Source: Gammaproteobacteria bacterium
GTDB lineage: Bacteria; Pseudomonadota; Gammaproteobacteria; Eutrophobiales; Eutrophobiaceae
Reading direction: 5' to 3'
NCBI GenBank assembly: GCA_030829955.1
Contig: JAURNY010000001.1
Location: 1 to 64,000 of the forward strand
Length of the DNA: 64,000 bases
This document shows positions 16,912 to 27,501 of this stretch, one piece after another (positions within the stretch are counted from its first letter, which is position 1; each line of letters starts with the position of its first letter). The notes under the pieces were generated by a model. That model had not been told where the DNA came from and ran no database searches. It saw nothing but the letters and a program-made list of their open reading frames with translations. A program made the position numbers and the translations under genes.

Positions 16912-17409
16912 ATGGCAACAATTACGCTGCAAGGTAATGAAATTAATACAAACGGTGAACTACCGAGAGCAGGAGATAGCGCGCCGGAACTTAATCTTGT
17001 TGATGGCGAGTTAAATGATGTTTCGTTAGCAACTTATGCCGGCAAGAAAAAACTATTAAGCATTGTACCTAGTCTGGATACTCCTGTATGTGCGACATCG
17101 ACTAAAAAGTTTAATGATGCTGCAAAAGAAAAGTCTGATGCAGTATTTTTAATGATCTCTGCTGATTTGCCATTCGCTATGGCACGCTTTTGCCAGGCTG
17201 AAGGTTGTGACAATGTTATTTCATTATCCATGATGCGTTCGCGTAATTTTGCAAAAGATTATGGTGTATTGATTGAAGACGGTCCGTTAGCAGGTATTAC
17301 CGCACGTGCAGTGGTAGTGATAGATGAAAATGACAAGGTTATTCATTCACAATTGGTATCTGAAATTGCTGAAGAACCTGATTACGATGCCGCGATTGCA
17401 AAACTCTAA
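16912..17409 (+). CDS. tpx: thiol peroxidase (Tpx-type peroxiredoxin)
   Basis: This 165-aa periplasmic or cytoplasmic peroxidase reduces hydroperoxides using thioredoxin. The peroxidatic Cys is in [12 protein letters not shown] and the resolving Cys in [10 protein letters not shown], the Tpx spacing. A strong AGGAG precedes the ATG. It lies 3 bases after gcvH and is probably co-transcribed with it. Confidence 0.96.
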   Translation: MATITLQGNEINTNGELPRAGDSAPELNLVDGELNDVSLATYAGKKKLLSIVPSLDTPVCATSTKKFNDAAKEKSDAVFLMISADLPFAMARFCQAEGCDNVISLSMMRSRNFAKDYGVLIEDGPLAGITARAVVVIDENDKVIHSQLVSEIAEEPDYDAAIAKL

Positions 17410-17438
17410 AATTTAATAACTTGGGATGTCATTAGTTT

Positions 17439-17804
17439 ATGGGGTCACCATATAGACATTCAGGTTTTAAGAGATTAATTAAGGCAACACAATATTCCTG
17501 GCAAGGGCTTTCTACAACATTTAAACATCAAGAAGCCTTTCGCCAGGAAGTTTTCCTTACTTTAGTCACTGTGCCGATTGCTTTATATCTAGGTGGCAAT
17601 GCGATTGAACGTGCTTTATTGATAAGTTCGATCATATTAATACTTATAGTGGAATTACTTAATACAGGTATAGAGGCAGTGACTGATAGAGTAGGTTTGG
17701 AAAAACATGAATTGGCTAAACGCGCAAAGGACACTGGTTCTGCAGCGGTAATGTTGGCCTTGATTAACGCTAGTGTTATTTGGGTGTTCTTGCTGTTGAA
17801 CTGA
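17439..17804 (+). CDS. dgkA: diacylglycerol kinase
   Basis: A 121-aa integral membrane kinase that recycles diacylglycerol to phosphatidic acid. Three hydrophobic helices and the catalytic stretch IVELLNTGIEAVTDRVG with its conserved Glu and Asn are present, followed by AKRAKDTGSAAVML, a highly conserved DgkA segment. It follows tpx on the same strand. Confidence 0.95.
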   Translation: MGSPYRHSGFKRLIKATQYSWQGLSTTFKHQEAFRQEVFLTLVTVPIALYLGGNAIERALLISSIILILIVELLNTGIEAVTDRVGLEKHELAKRAKDTGSAAVMLALINASVIWVFLLLN

Positions 17805-17846
17805 TGTCACCTACCCCGTTTTAGTAGTGGTATGATCAATGATGCG

Positions 17847-17974
17847 ATGATAAAAAGTTATATTTTGTTCGCATGCGAAGCGGAACAGGTTAAAATATTA
17901 GTGAAGCATTAAGGCCTAAATTAAAACGTTATGGTTGTATATGTTTGTTGTCAGGTACAGAATGGTTAATACAC
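17847..17974 (+). pseudogene. possible remnant of a very small gene
   Basis: The ATG at 17847 opens 21 codons (ending ILVKH and a stop). One base back in frame at 17900 the DNA continues protein-like as SEALRPKLKRYGCICLLSGT to a stop near 17974. Read with one frameshift, it would be a 44-residue product of no family I recognise. This may be chance. Confidence 0.2.
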
Positions 17975-18720
17975 TAAAAATGATTGCAAACTGGACATTT
18001 GGGATCTTTACCCAATCTCGCCTGATTCCATTCCATATGCATGACATCCAGCAACATGAGTTTGCCGTTTAACGTTTCTCCAATATTCATGATCAGTTTC
18101 ATTGCCTCATTGGCTTGTATACTTCCAATAATTCCAAGTAAAGGTGCAATAACGCCATTAGCAGTACAAGTTTCCTGAGTTGCAACATCATCATTATATA
18201 AACAGCGATAGCACGGTGATTCATCATTTCTAGGATCAAAAACACTGATTTGTCCTTCAAAACGTATTGCAGCGCCTGAGACTAAAGGGGTTTTTGATTC
18301 TACTGATGCCTTGTTAATGGCGAAGCGTGTCCGAAAATTATCAGAGGCATCAATAATGACATCGGCGAGTCTTGCCTGTTCAAGTAGTTCTTTCTCATCC
18401 AATGCATGATCAATCGTAGTAATTTTAATTTCAGGATTGAGTGTTTTTAGTGTTTCTCTTGCGGATTCAGTTTTGGGACGGCCGATATCGGGAGTCGAAT
18501 GTATTATCTGTCTTTGCAGATTACTTAAATCCACCTTGTCAAAATCAACCAGTACCAGATGTCCAACGCCTGCACTGGCAAGATACATAGAAGATGGTGA
18601 ACCCAAACCACCTAACCCAATAATGAGTACACGAGCATCGGTCAGCCGCTGTTGTCCCTCGGCATCGATTTCTGGCAACATCATTTGTCGGCTATAGCGT
18701 AATAATTGTTCGTCGTTCAT
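17974..18720 (-). CDS. moeB: MoeB/ThiF-family adenylyltransferase
   Basis: An E1-like enzyme that adenylates the C-terminal glycine of a sulfur-carrier protein (MoaD or ThiS). It has a Rossmann nucleotide site GLGGLGSPSS near residue 34, the adenylation region ASDNFRTRFAIN and two zinc CxxC pairs (CYRC and CPVC). At 248 aa and with no rhodanese domain it fits MoeB. Placement after hemA-prfA-prmC is the standard gammaproteobacterial order. ThiF activity cannot be excluded. Confidence 0.9.
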   Translation of the reverse strand: MNDEQLLRYSRQMMLPEIDAEGQQRLTDARVLIIGLGGLGSPSSMYLASAGVGHLVLVDFDKVDLSNLQRQIIHSTPDIGRPKTESARETLKTLNPEIKITTIDHALDEKELLEQARLADVIIDASDNFRTRFAINKASVESKTPLVSGAAIRFEGQISVFDPRNDESPCYRCLYNDDVATQETCTANGVIAPLLGIIGSIQANEAMKLIMNIGETLNGKLMLLDVMHMEWNQARLGKDPKCPVCNHF

Positions 18721-18724
18721 ATCT

Positions 18725-19561
18725 TTAGTTTATATGTTGAGCAATGGTAATTCTTTCATGTCCAGCGTAGTCATTAATGGTTTCGATGTTTTGAAATGAG
18801 TATTGGCAAAAAAACTGACGTACAGCCTCGCCTTGCTCGTAACCATGTTCAAGCATAACCCAACCACTAGCTTTTAAATAGTGAACCGACTCTCTAATAA
18901 TGGTTTTTAGATCAGCAAGTCCATTATCTTCAGCAATTAATGCCTGACGGTTTTCAAAACGAATGTCACCTGTTTGCAGATTAGGGTCATTAATGTCGAT
19001 ATAAGGCGGGTTGCTTAATATGAAATCAAATTGTTGGTCAGTCTTGAAGTCAAACCATACTGCCTGCTGAAAAAAAATATTGTTTACATCCAGTCGACTG
19101 GCATTTTTCTTAGCAATGATTAATGCAGCTTCGTTCTTATCAGTCGCCATGATTGTTATATTTTGTCTTTCTTTAGCAATCGAAATGGCAATCGCACCGG
19201 TTCCTGTGCCGAGATCGAGTATATGATAATGATCATGTCTATTTATTTTGGCTAATGCCATCTCGACCAGACACTCTGTTTCCGGTCTTGGAATAAGCGT
19301 GTCAGGAGATACCAAAAATTCCAGCGACCAGAATTCCTTTCTGCCAACCAGATATGCAACAGGGCGACCTATGGCTCTTTGTTTAATCAGATCCTGAAAC
19401 TGATTATATTGAGCTGTTTCAATTTCGACTTCGGGGTGAGCATAAAAATAACTGCGGTCGCAACACAAACAATGACTGAGCAAGACTTCCGCATCAAGTT
19501 TAGCTGTATCAAAATGCTGTAACTCTGTAACAGCCTGTTTTAATGTTTCAGCGATTTGCAA
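18725..19561 (-). CDS. prmC: peptide chain release factor N5-glutamine methyltransferase
   Basis: It methylates the Gln of the GGQ motif in release factors; its substrate RF1 is encoded just upstream. The SAM motif LDLGTGTGAIAISIA and the catalytic NPPYI are both visible in a 278-aa protein. No ATG lies at the start; the frame opens with TTG at 19561, 2 bases beyond the prfA stop, suggesting translational coupling. Confidence 0.95.
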   Translation of the reverse strand: MQIAETLKQAVTELQHFDTAKLDAEVLLSHCLCCDRSYFYAHPEVEIETAQYNQFQDLIKQRAIGRPVAYLVGRKEFWSLEFLVSPDTLIPRPETECLVEMALAKINRHDHYHILDLGTGTGAIAISIAKERQNITIMATDKNEAALIIAKKNASRLDVNNIFFQQAVWFDFKTDQQFDFILSNPPYIDINDPNLQTGDIRFENRQALIAEDNGLADLKTIIRESVHYLKASGWVMLEHGYEQGEAVRQFFCQYSFQNIETINDYAGHERITIAQHIN

Positions 19562-19563
19562 TA

Positions 19564-20646
19564 TTAACCACCAATGGTTGCCAGCAAATCTGCCTGATGC
19601 TCACTTATTAATGGTTCGATGACCATATCAACATTACCGGATAAAAAGTCTTCCAGATTATAAAGTGTCAGGTTAATACGATGATCCGTCACACGGCCTT
19701 GCGGAAAATTATAAGTACGTATGCGTTCTGAGCGATCACCACTACCTACCAGATTACGACGGTTTTCTGCCTGTTCACTGAGTTGCTTATCCTGCTCAGT
19801 AGTTAACAGCTTTGACTGTAACAATGACATTGCCCGCGCCCTATTTTTATGTTGTGAACGTTCATCCTGACACTCAACAACTGTATTCGTTGGAATATGT
19901 GTAATACGTATTGCGGAATCGGTTTTATTCACATGCTGACCACCCGCGCCCGATGCACGAAAGGTATCAATGCGTAAATCAGCAGGATTAATCTGTATTT
20001 CATTGACTTCATCAACTTCAGGTAATATGGCAACTGTGCATGCGGAGGTATGCACACGACCTTGTGATTCTGTTTCAGGTATACGTTGTACACGATGTGC
20101 GCCCGATTCAAATTTTAATCTTGAATATGCCCCTTCACCAACAATTCGTAGAATAACTTCTTTGTAACCTTCCAAGTCGCTTTCAGATGCACTGATTTGC
20201 TCAATTTTCCAGCCTTGTGATTCTGCATAACGCGAATACATTTTTAAAAGATCACCTGCAAATAGAGCAGCTTCTTCACCGCCAGTACCTGCACGGATTT
20301 CCAGAAATATATTACTCTTGTCGTTTGGATCTTTAGGCAATAGCAGAATCTGTAATTCCTTTTCCAGTTCCTCATATTTTTCTTCTGCTGCTTTTAATTC
20401 ATCTGCAGCCATCGCCTGTATTTCAGCATCATTATCTCTCAGCATCTCTTTCGCACTTTCAATATCGCTGATCGTTTGTATGTAGCCCATGAAGCAACTA
20501 ACAATCGGTCTTAATTCTGCATACTCCCGGGATAGTTCACGAAATTTATTCTGGTTGTTAATCACAGAAGGATCAGATAACAAACCATCCAGTTCTTCCT
20601 GACGTTCCATGAGTTTTTCAAGTTTTGTACGTAATGAGTCTTTCAT
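19564..20646 (-). CDS. prfA: peptide chain release factor 1
   Basis: RF1 reads UAA and UAG and triggers peptide release. The GGQ motif sits in [16 protein letters not shown] (about residues 226-241) and the codon-reading PxT-type tripeptide region lies in the [14 protein letters not shown] stretch before it. Its length of 360 aa is standard. It lies between hemA and prmC in a four-gene leftward operon. Confidence 0.97.
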   Translation of the reverse strand: MKDSLRTKLEKLMERQEELDGLLSDPSVINNQNKFRELSREYAELRPIVSCFMGYIQTISDIESAKEMLRDNDAEIQAMAADELKAAEEKYEELEKELQILLLPKDPNDKSNIFLEIRAGTGGEEAALFAGDLLKMYSRYAESQGWKIEQISASESDLEGYKEVILRIVGEGAYSRLKFESGAHRVQRIPETESQGRVHTSACTVAILPEVDEVNEIQINPADLRIDTFRASGAGGQHVNKTDSAIRITHIPTNTVVECQDERSQHKNRARAMSLLQSKLLTTEQDKQLSEQAENRRNLVGSGDRSERIRTYNFPQGRVTDHRINLTLYNLEDFLSGNVDMVIEPLISEHQADLLATIGG

Positions 20647-20709
20647 TGTTAAAATCTTCAGAGATAATATAAGGATAATGCAAAAAGCTGTTTTCGACGT
20701 GAGGTGTTG

Positions 20710-21987
20710 CTAACGTTTTTTGTCAGAATTGTTATCGTTTTTTAGATTATAGAGTTCTTCAGCAGCCTGTAATAAATCCTCGCGATTTTCAGCGCTAGCG
20801 TTACGTAATTTGCTACTGGGTAAATGCATGAGTTTATTCGTCAGGTTTCTGGCAACTTCCAATATTAGCAGTTCCGGATCTGCTCCGCCTCTAAGTTTTG
20901 ATAAGCTGTTTTGTAACACTTCATCCTGTATTTGTTCAGCCTGAAAACGTATTGCCCGTATCGTTGAAACAGCATCCAATGATTCCAGCCAACCCATAAA
21001 CTCAATAACTTTTGAATCAATGATCTTTTCAGCCTGCACAGCTGCTTGTTGTCTGTTTTTAAGGTTTTCCTGCACTAGATCCTTTAAATCATCGACACTG
21101 TATAAATAGACATCATCCAAACCGCCAACTTCCACTTCTATATCTCTTGGCACAGCAATGTCGACCATAAACATCGGTTTATGTTTGCGTTGCTTAATCG
21201 CACTTTCCACAGCACCCTTGCCTAATATAGGCAGTGGACTGGCTGTCGAAGAAATCACAATATCGGCTTCTGCCAAATGTTTAGCAATATCTTCAATTGG
21301 AATTGCGAAGGCAGAATATTGATTTGCCAAATGCTGAGAACGTTTCAATGTGCGGTTGGCAATGATCATTCGTTGCAAACCATTTTCAGCAAGGTGGCGT
21401 GTAGCCAGTTCAATAGTTTCCCCTGCACCAATCAGCAATGCTGTCTTTTTATTCAAATCACCAAAAATCTGCTGCGCCAATCTTACTGCGGCATAGGCAA
21501 CTGAAACCGGATGATTGCCAATCGCGGTATTATTTCTAACTTCTTTTGCAACATGGAATGAATGTTGAAACAGGCGATTAAGTTGATGACCGACACTGCC
21601 TGCGTTAACCGCCTTTTGATAAGCGTCTTTCATCTGACCGAGCACCTGAGGCTCACCAAGTATCATCGAGTCTAGACCACAGGCCACACGTAAGACATGT
21701 CGAACAGCATTGATACCGGAGTGAATATAGAGAAAGGGTTCCAATAACCCGGGTTTCATGCCGTGGAATTGATGTAACCAGTCAATTGTTTCCCGATTCT
21801 GATCGCCATCAAGACTGCAATACAGTTCAGTTCGGTTACAGGTTGAGAGAATTGCTGCTTCTTTTACACCATGCTGATGTTTCAGCTCATGCAAGGCATC
21901 AGCGGCAATTTCGTTGCCGAAACTAATTTGTTCGCGAATATCGACCGGGGCCGTCGCATGATTAATGCCGTATGCAATAAGTGCCAT
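20710..21987 (-). CDS. hemA: glutamyl-tRNA reductase
   Basis: It makes glutamate-1-semialdehyde from glutamyl-tRNA, the first step of the C5 tetrapyrrole pathway. The catalytic Cys is in ILSTCNRTELYC (about residue 50), followed by GEPQVLGQMK and the NADPH-binding GAGETIELA. Its 425 residues are typical. It is the first gene of hemA-prfA-prmC-moeB. Confidence 0.97.
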   Translation of the reverse strand: MALIAYGINHATAPVDIREQISFGNEIAADALHELKHQHGVKEAAILSTCNRTELYCSLDGDQNRETIDWLHQFHGMKPGLLEPFLYIHSGINAVRHVLRVACGLDSMILGEPQVLGQMKDAYQKAVNAGSVGHQLNRLFQHSFHVAKEVRNNTAIGNHPVSVAYAAVRLAQQIFGDLNKKTALLIGAGETIELATRHLAENGLQRMIIANRTLKRSQHLANQYSAFAIPIEDIAKHLAEADIVISSTASPLPILGKGAVESAIKQRKHKPMFMVDIAVPRDIEVEVGGLDDVYLYSVDDLKDLVQENLKNRQQAAVQAEKIIDSKVIEFMGWLESLDAVSTIRAIRFQAEQIQDEVLQNSLSKLRGGADPELLILEVARNLTNKLMHLPSSKLRNASAENREDLLQAAEELYNLKNDNNSDKKR

Positions 21988-22216
21988 TTTTATTGAATTT
22001 ATTGAAAATAATGCAAAATTCTCTTCCAGAAAGTGTTTTAAAACAAGCTGTATGCGCTTTGTCGATAGCTAGTTTAATTATAATAACGATAAAGTGAACA
22101 TTTGAGGCAGGTTTGAATCTAGTTAATAACTGTCTCTGAACGGAATTTAAATTTAAAATAAGTAAAACATTCACATCAGACTATAGCAGTCTGAAGAAAG
22201 TCAAAGAGGTTTTGTC

Positions 22217-24004
22217 ATGTCGTCGTTGTTTCCAACAAACTGGAAAATCCTGTTTTTGCCGGTTTTTCTTATTATTTCTAGCCTGTTTTTAGCCTGTGGC
22301 CCTATGCCGCCACAGGTATCGGTCGAGGGAGAAATGACTGAGATCGATTCGGTAGAGCCACAAAATCTGGCGGAAGAAACACCGGAAGCCATTGTTAGAC
22401 AGGCGTTAGCGCGACCAAAGATAGAACTAACGGAAGATATTATGTTTAAGATTTTGGTTGCGGAGGTTGCCGGACAACGTGGCGATATCAAGATTGCTGT
22501 TGAAAACTATATGGAATTAGCAAAAAGCACGCGAGATCCGCTTGTGATAGAACGTGCGACCCGAATCGCTGTATATGCACGTGATGATGAAGCTGCATTT
22601 GAAGCAGCAAAATTATGGAGTGATGTTGATCCTGGTAATACAGATGCACAACAAGTGTTGACGGTAATGAGTTTACGCCGTGGCAATATTGAGATGGCGC
22701 TGTTTCACTTGGAAAAGATATTGAATCAATCACAGGGGAAGATGGAACAGAAGTTGTGGATGATTGCTAATTTTCTCGGTCGTGAGGACGATCAGGTAGC
22801 TGTGATGGAATTAATGGAGCGGCTGATGGGTAATCATATGCATGACGCAAATGCGTTGTATGCCTATGCTCATGTAGCTTCGCGTTTAGGTGATATAGAA
22901 AAGGCACAGTCATTACTTGAGCAGGTATTGATACTAAAGCCAGGCAATGAAGCCGCGATTATGACTTATATTTCCATTTTACAGCGTCAGGGAAATACAA
23001 ATCAGGCATTGAGTTGGCTGGAAGATGCTATGAAAGATGCAAAGGACGACTTTACTCTGCGTATGGTTTATGCACGTTTGTTGGCTGATGCAAAACGTTT
23101 TGATGATGCGCGTCGACAGTTTGAAATATTGTTAGCGCAAGCACCAGATAATATTGATGTCATTTATGCGCTGGGATTATTGTTTTTACAAAACAATCGA
23201 CTCAAGCAGGCACAGGATAAATTTACCCATTTAGTCACATTAAAAAAACGTGTGTTTGATGCAAATTATTATCTCGGTCGAATTGCGGAAGAACGCGATA
23301 CATTAGATCAAGCTTCTAACTATTATCAGGGTGTGCATGGTGGTGAGAATTATCTCGATGCAGGTATTCGTCTCGCTTTCATTCTTGCCAGACAGGGCGA
23401 TGTTGAAAAAGCATTAACAAGTATTCGATCTATCAAGTTGCCACCAAATACTAATCGATTGTTGGTCATACAGGCAGAGGGAGAAATCCTGACGGCTGAG
23501 AAGCGATACGATGAAGCTAAAGCATTGTTTGACCGTGAAATTGAAAATAATCCTCACCCAGATCTGCTCTATTCACGTGCGATGCTAGCTGAAAAAATGA
23601 ATAGAATGGACATTCTGGAGGCAGATTTAAAACAGATCATCGAAAAAGATCCTGAAAATGCTTCGGCATTAAATGCGCTGGGTTATACTCTGGCAGTTCG
23701 TACTGTTCGTTATGAAGAAGCCTATGGCTATGTAAAACGTGCCTACGATATAAGTCCTGAAGATTTTTATATTCTCGACAGTATGGGCTGGGTGTTGTAT
23801 CGATTGGGAAGGCTGGAAGAAGCTGCCGATTATTTACGACGGGCGTTGCTATTACGTAATGATCCTGAAATTGCGGCACATCTTGGTGAAGTGCTCTGGG
23901 TGATGGGAGAAAAACAGGAAGCCAAAGAGATTTGGGATACAGCATTAAAGGCTACACCAGATGATAATCGTTTATTAAAAGTCATTGAGCGTTTTACTCC
24001 GTGA
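22217..24004 (+). CDS. TPR-repeat lipoprotein
   Basis: A hydrophobic leader ends LFLACG, so Cys27 is a likely lipidation site. The remaining 560 residues are about a dozen degenerate tetratricopeptide repeats, for example DNIDVIYALGLLFLQNNRLK and DFYILDSMGWVLYRLGRLEE. Genes of this type often precede lolB in gammaproteobacteria; partner and role are unknown. AGAGG precedes the ATG. Its stop overlaps the GTG start of lolB. Confidence 0.85.
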   Translation: MSSLFPTNWKILFLPVFLIISSLFLACGPMPPQVSVEGEMTEIDSVEPQNLAEETPEAIVRQALARPKIELTEDIMFKILVAEVAGQRGDIKIAVENYMELAKSTRDPLVIERATRIAVYARDDEAAFEAAKLWSDVDPGNTDAQQVLTVMSLRRGNIEMALFHLEKILNQSQGKMEQKLWMIANFLGREDDQVAVMELMERLMGNHMHDANALYAYAHVASRLGDIEKAQSLLEQVLILKPGNEAAIMTYISILQRQGNTNQALSWLEDAMKDAKDDFTLRMVYARLLADAKRFDDARRQFEILLAQAPDNIDVIYALGLLFLQNNRLKQAQDKFTHLVTLKKRVFDANYYLGRIAEERDTLDQASNYYQGVHGGENYLDAGIRLAFILARQGDVEKALTSIRSIKLPPNTNRLLVIQAEGEILTAEKRYDEAKALFDREIENNPHPDLLYSRAMLAEKMNRMDILEADLKQIIEKDPENASALNALGYTLAVRTVRYEEAYGYVKRAYDISPEDFYILDSMGWVLYRLGRLEEAADYLRRALLLRNDPEIAAHLGEVLWVMGEKQEAKEIWDTALKATPDDNRLLKVIERFTP

Positions 24005-24609
24005 ATTATTTAAACCCCTTTATATTGCTCCCATTTTTACTGGTGAGTGCATGTAGTCCATTACCTGAAAAAGAACTGGATGCTGAACAACAGGCTGCTA
24101 AGTGGCTAAGCCATAAACAACAAGTTCAGTCTATATCGGCATGGCAAATTAATGGTCGTGTGGGTATTAAATCGGAAGAACAAAATGGAACAGCATCACT
24201 GTTTTGGTGGCAACAAGGTAATAAATTTGAGATGCGTATTATCGCCCCATTGGGTCAGGGTACTTATATTTTGAAAAGTACAAAACTGGGTTTAGAGATG
24301 CGTGGCCCCGATGATTTGTGGTTGACTGCTACTACGCCGGAAGAGTTAATGGAGAAAGGTCTGGGTTGGTCAGTCGATTTAAAGGGACTAAGATATTGGA
24401 TTAGAGGCATTCCTCTCCCTGATAATGAGCATGAATTCAGTCTTGATGGTCAAGGGCGCATGTCAACATTGATGCAATCTGGTTTTACTATCGACATACA
24501 GCGTTATGAAAATATTGCACAATATGCCTTGCCAAAGAAAATGAAAATCGTTGGTCAGGCTATGGAGTTAAAATTAATTATTAAAGAATGGCAACTAAGC
24601 AGTAGCTAA
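24001..24609 (+). CDS. lolB: outer-membrane lipoprotein receptor LolB
   Basis: LolB receives lipoproteins from LolA and inserts them into the outer membrane. The lipobox LLVSACSP places the lipidated Cys at residue 18. The conserved WQINGRVGIKSEEQNGTASL, the LGWSVDLKGLRYWIRGIP loop and 202-aa length fit. It starts at GTG 24001, overlapping the stop of the TPR gene by 4 bases. The LolB-ispE-tRNA-Gln-prs order is classic. Confidence 0.93.
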   Translation: MNYLNPFILLPFLLVSACSPLPEKELDAEQQAAKWLSHKQQVQSISAWQINGRVGIKSEEQNGTASLFWWQQGNKFEMRIIAPLGQGTYILKSTKLGLEMRGPDDLWLTATTPEELMEKGLGWSVDLKGLRYWIRGIPLPDNEHEFSLDGQGRMSTLMQSGFTIDIQRYENIAQYALPKKMKIVGQAMELKLIIKEWQLSSS

Positions 24610-24644
24610 AGGGCTGAATAAAACTATCAATGTTAAACTAACTT

Positions 24645-25496
24645 ATGCGTAGTCAATCTTGGCCGGCACCGGCCAAATTAAATTTATTTCTGCATATTTT
24701 AGGTCGTCGTGATGATGGCTATCATTTATTGCAAACTGTTTTTCAATTCATCAATCTCATCGATGAAATTGATTTTAATATTCTTGATAAACCTGAAGTT
24801 TGTCGTTTGTCATCTATGGATAGCGTGCCGGAACAGGATGATCTTGTTATTCGAGCTGCAAAATTATTACAATGTCATACAGCCTGTGAACAGGGTGTAG
24901 AAATATCAGTAAATAAGCGCATACCCCATGGAGGTGGACTGGGTGGTGGTAGTTCTGATGCTGCAACAACTCTAGTTGCGTTGAATCATTTGTGGAAGCT
25001 GAACTTAGACAAGGCTGAAATAGCTAAATTAGGCCTATCTCTTGGTGCCGATGTCCCTGTTTTTGTTTCTGGTCATGCCGCCTGGGCAGAAGGTGTAGGC
25101 GAGCAATTAGCTGAAGTTGGGCCGGACGAAAGCTGTTATCTGGTTATTCATCCTGGCTGTAGTGTGCCGACTGCACAGATTTTTAATGCCTCCGATTTGA
25201 CACGCAATACACCTGCAATCACAATACGCGACTTTCTGGCAGACGGTGGTCATAACGACTGCGAATCCGTAGTAAGAAAGCTTTATCCGGAGGTCGATAC
25301 TGCGCTGGAATGGTTAAACGAATTTTCGCCGGCAAAACTTACAGGAACAGGCGCGTGTTTGTTTGCTGCTTTCAATAATATGGCAGCAGCTACCGAAGCA
25401 CAGCGAGGTTTGCCCGAAAAATGGCAGGGGTATGTGGTGCAAGGCCTAAACCGTTCGCCATTGATGGACAGATTGGAAAAGGAATCGTCAGTATAA
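24645..25496 (+). CDS. ispE: 4-diphosphocytidyl-2-C-methyl-D-erythritol kinase
   Basis: A GHMP-family kinase in the MEP isoprenoid pathway. It opens with PAPAKLNLFLHILGRRDDGYH, which carries the catalytic Lys, and has the ATP-binding glycine loop PHGGGLGGGSSDAATTL near residues 92-108. Its C-terminal KLTGTGACLFAAF is typical. Its 283 residues are standard. Confidence 0.96.
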   Translation: MRSQSWPAPAKLNLFLHILGRRDDGYHLLQTVFQFINLIDEIDFNILDKPEVCRLSSMDSVPEQDDLVIRAAKLLQCHTACEQGVEISVNKRIPHGGGLGGGSSDAATTLVALNHLWKLNLDKAEIAKLGLSLGADVPVFVSGHAAWAEGVGEQLAEVGPDESCYLVIHPGCSVPTAQIFNASDLTRNTPAITIRDFLADGGHNDCESVVRKLYPEVDTALEWLNEFSPAKLTGTGACLFAAFNNMAAATEAQRGLPEKWQGYVVQGLNRSPLMDRLEKESSV

Positions 25497-25567
25497 CGCT
25501 GAAATCATCTGTCGAATTGATTATGATTAGCGGCTTGTTGGTTAGTCGCCATCAAGATAAACAATAT

Positions 25568-25643
25568 TGGGGTATAGCCAAGTTGGTAAGGCACAGGGTT
25601 TTGATCCCTGCATTCCCAGGTTCGAGTCCTGGTACCCCAGCCA
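25568..25643 (+). tRNA. tRNA-Gln (anticodon TTG)
   Basis: The acceptor arm TGGGGTA pairs with TACCCCA, the anticodon stem CAGGG with CCCTG encloses the loop TTTTGAT (anticodon TTG), and the T arm contains GGTTCGAGTCC. The discriminator is G and CCA is encoded. The 76-nt gene occupies its usual place between ispE and prs. Confidence 0.97.
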
Positions 25644-25804
25644 TAATTTTTATTTAAAGTCTTATATTTTGTTTCATAACGGGGAAAAAACTTGCGATCA
25701 CGTAAACTAACAGCGACTGTTTCCAGCTGTTCAGGCATTACTTTTTTCGATGATCCGGGTTCCTGATTTCTGTCTAAATCAATAACGCTGAGGTAACACG
25801 CTAA

Positions 25805-26758
25805 ATGTCCACCGCGAATATGATGCTCTTCACAGGTAACTCTAACCGCAAATTAGCCGAGGAAGCGGCTAATTATCTTAATATGCCACTAGGCAACTGC
25901 ACTGTCGGGAAATTTAGTGACGGTGAGATCATGGTCGAAGTGATTGAAAATGTTCGTGGTCGAGATGTTTATCTAATGCAATCACTATGTGCGCCTACCA
26001 ACGATAATTTGATGGAATTACTTGTCATGGCTGATGCTATGCATCGAGCATCAGCCTCGCGAGTCACCGCAGTTATTCCATATTTAGGGTATGCTAGACA
26101 AGACAGACGTTCACGTTCCTCTCGCGTACCGATAACAGCAAAAGTCGTTGCTAATATGATTGCTGCTGCAGGAATAGATCGCGTATTAACCGTTGATCTC
26201 CATGCAGAGCAGATTCAGGGTTTTTTTGATATTCCGCTGGATAATGTCTATGGATCACCAGTATTACTGGGCGATTTATGGAAGCACAAATACCCGAACT
26301 TAATGGTTGTATCACCTGATGTGGGAGGTGTAGTACGTGCAAGAGCGCTGGCAAAACGTCTGGATGACACCGATCTGGCAATTATTGATAAACGTCGCCC
26401 GAATCCGAATGAGTCCGAAATTATGAATATTATCGGCGATGTTGGGGGCCGAACCTGTGTAATTATTGACGATTTGGTTGATACGGCAGGTACTTTATGT
26501 AATGCCGCAGACGCCTTAAAGGGCTTTGGTGCGCAAAAAGTGGTTGCTTACTGCACTCACTCGGTACTTTCCGGTAGGGCAATTGAAAATATTGAGAAAT
26601 CAAAGCTTGATGAATTGGTTGTAACAGATACAATTCCCCTCCGGCCGGAGGCTGAGTCCTGTGGGCGAATTCGACAACTTAGCGTGGCCGCCATGTTGGC
26701 CGAGAGCATTCGTCGAATAGCTGAGGGCGAATCGTTAAGTTCGATGTTTCTGGACTAA
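25805..26758 (+). CDS. prs: ribose-phosphate pyrophosphokinase (PRPP synthase)
   Basis: It makes PRPP from ribose-5-phosphate and ATP for nucleotide, His and Trp synthesis. The class I motifs are intact: [34 protein letters not shown], and the PRPP loop [13 protein letters not shown]. It is 317 aa. It starts at the ATG at 25805 shortly after tRNA-Gln. Confidence 0.97.
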   Translation: MSTANMMLFTGNSNRKLAEEAANYLNMPLGNCTVGKFSDGEIMVEVIENVRGRDVYLMQSLCAPTNDNLMELLVMADAMHRASASRVTAVIPYLGYARQDRRSRSSRVPITAKVVANMIAAAGIDRVLTVDLHAEQIQGFFDIPLDNVYGSPVLLGDLWKHKYPNLMVVSPDVGGVVRARALAKRLDDTDLAIIDKRRPNPNESEIMNIIGDVGGRTCVIIDDLVDTAGTLCNAADALKGFGAQKVVAYCTHSVLSGRAIENIEKSKLDELVVTDTIPLRPEAESCGRIRQLSVAAMLAESIRRIAEGESLSSMFLD

Positions 26759-26833
26759 TAACTCGTCTTTTAATTCTTTCGGTTGGTCGCGATCGGAAGG
26801 CAATGTAAACCATAATATTGAGGAGTTAACTCA

Positions 26834-27493
26834 ATGGAAACTTTTGAATTAAACGCCGACAAGCGTGAAGATGTAGGGAAGGGTGCGAGCCGCCGCCTAC
26901 GACGCGACGGCAAAGTGCCTGGTATCGTTTATGGTACCGATAAAGACGCAACTATGATCTCGCTTGATCAAAATGATATTATGCATCATCTGGAACATGA
27001 AGCGTTCTATTCTCATATTCTGAAATTAAACATCAGTGGTCAGTCAGAAAGTGTTGTATTAAAAGATCTTCAACGTCACCCATACAAACGTTTATTGATG
27101 CATATTGATTTTCTGCGCGTTAAGGCTGATGAAAAGCTCACCATGCGAGTACCATTACACTTTGTTAATGAAGATAAATGTGTTGGTATCAAGCGTGATG
27201 GTGGCGCGATTAACCACTTGATGTCAGATATAGAAATCGAATGTTTACCTAAAGACTTACCTGAATATATTGAAGTTGATATGTTGAACGTTGCTTTGGG
27301 TGATACCGTTCATGTTTCTGAACTTGTTATGCCTAAAGGTGTTGACGTTTATGCCTTGACACATGGTGGTGATGAAGAACAGGGTATCGCTACTGTCTTT
27401 ATGCCACGTGTCTCTGCTGAAACCGAAGAGACTGAAGAAAAAGCACCTGAAGTAGAAGCAACCAAACAAAAATCAGAAGATGAAGATGATTAA
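26834..27493 (+). CDS. rplY: 50S ribosomal protein L25 (long, Ctc form)
   Basis: It binds 5S rRNA. The N-terminal L25 domain (residues 1-95, with VGKGASRRLRRDGKVPGIVY) is followed by the TL5/Ctc C-terminal beta domain and an acidic tail rich in Glu and Lys. At 219 aa it is the long two-domain form, unlike the short E. coli protein. A good Shine-Dalgarno (AGGAGTT) precedes the ATG. It probably shares an operon with pth. Confidence 0.95.
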   Translation: METFELNADKREDVGKGASRRLRRDGKVPGIVYGTDKDATMISLDQNDIMHHLEHEAFYSHILKLNISGQSESVVLKDLQRHPYKRLLMHIDFLRVKADEKLTMRVPLHFVNEDKCVGIKRDGGAINHLMSDIEIECLPKDLPEYIEVDMLNVALGDTVHVSELVMPKGVDVYALTHGGDEEQGIATVFMPRVSAETEETEEKAPEVEATKQKSEDEDD

Positions 27494-27501
27494 GTTATCT
27501 T

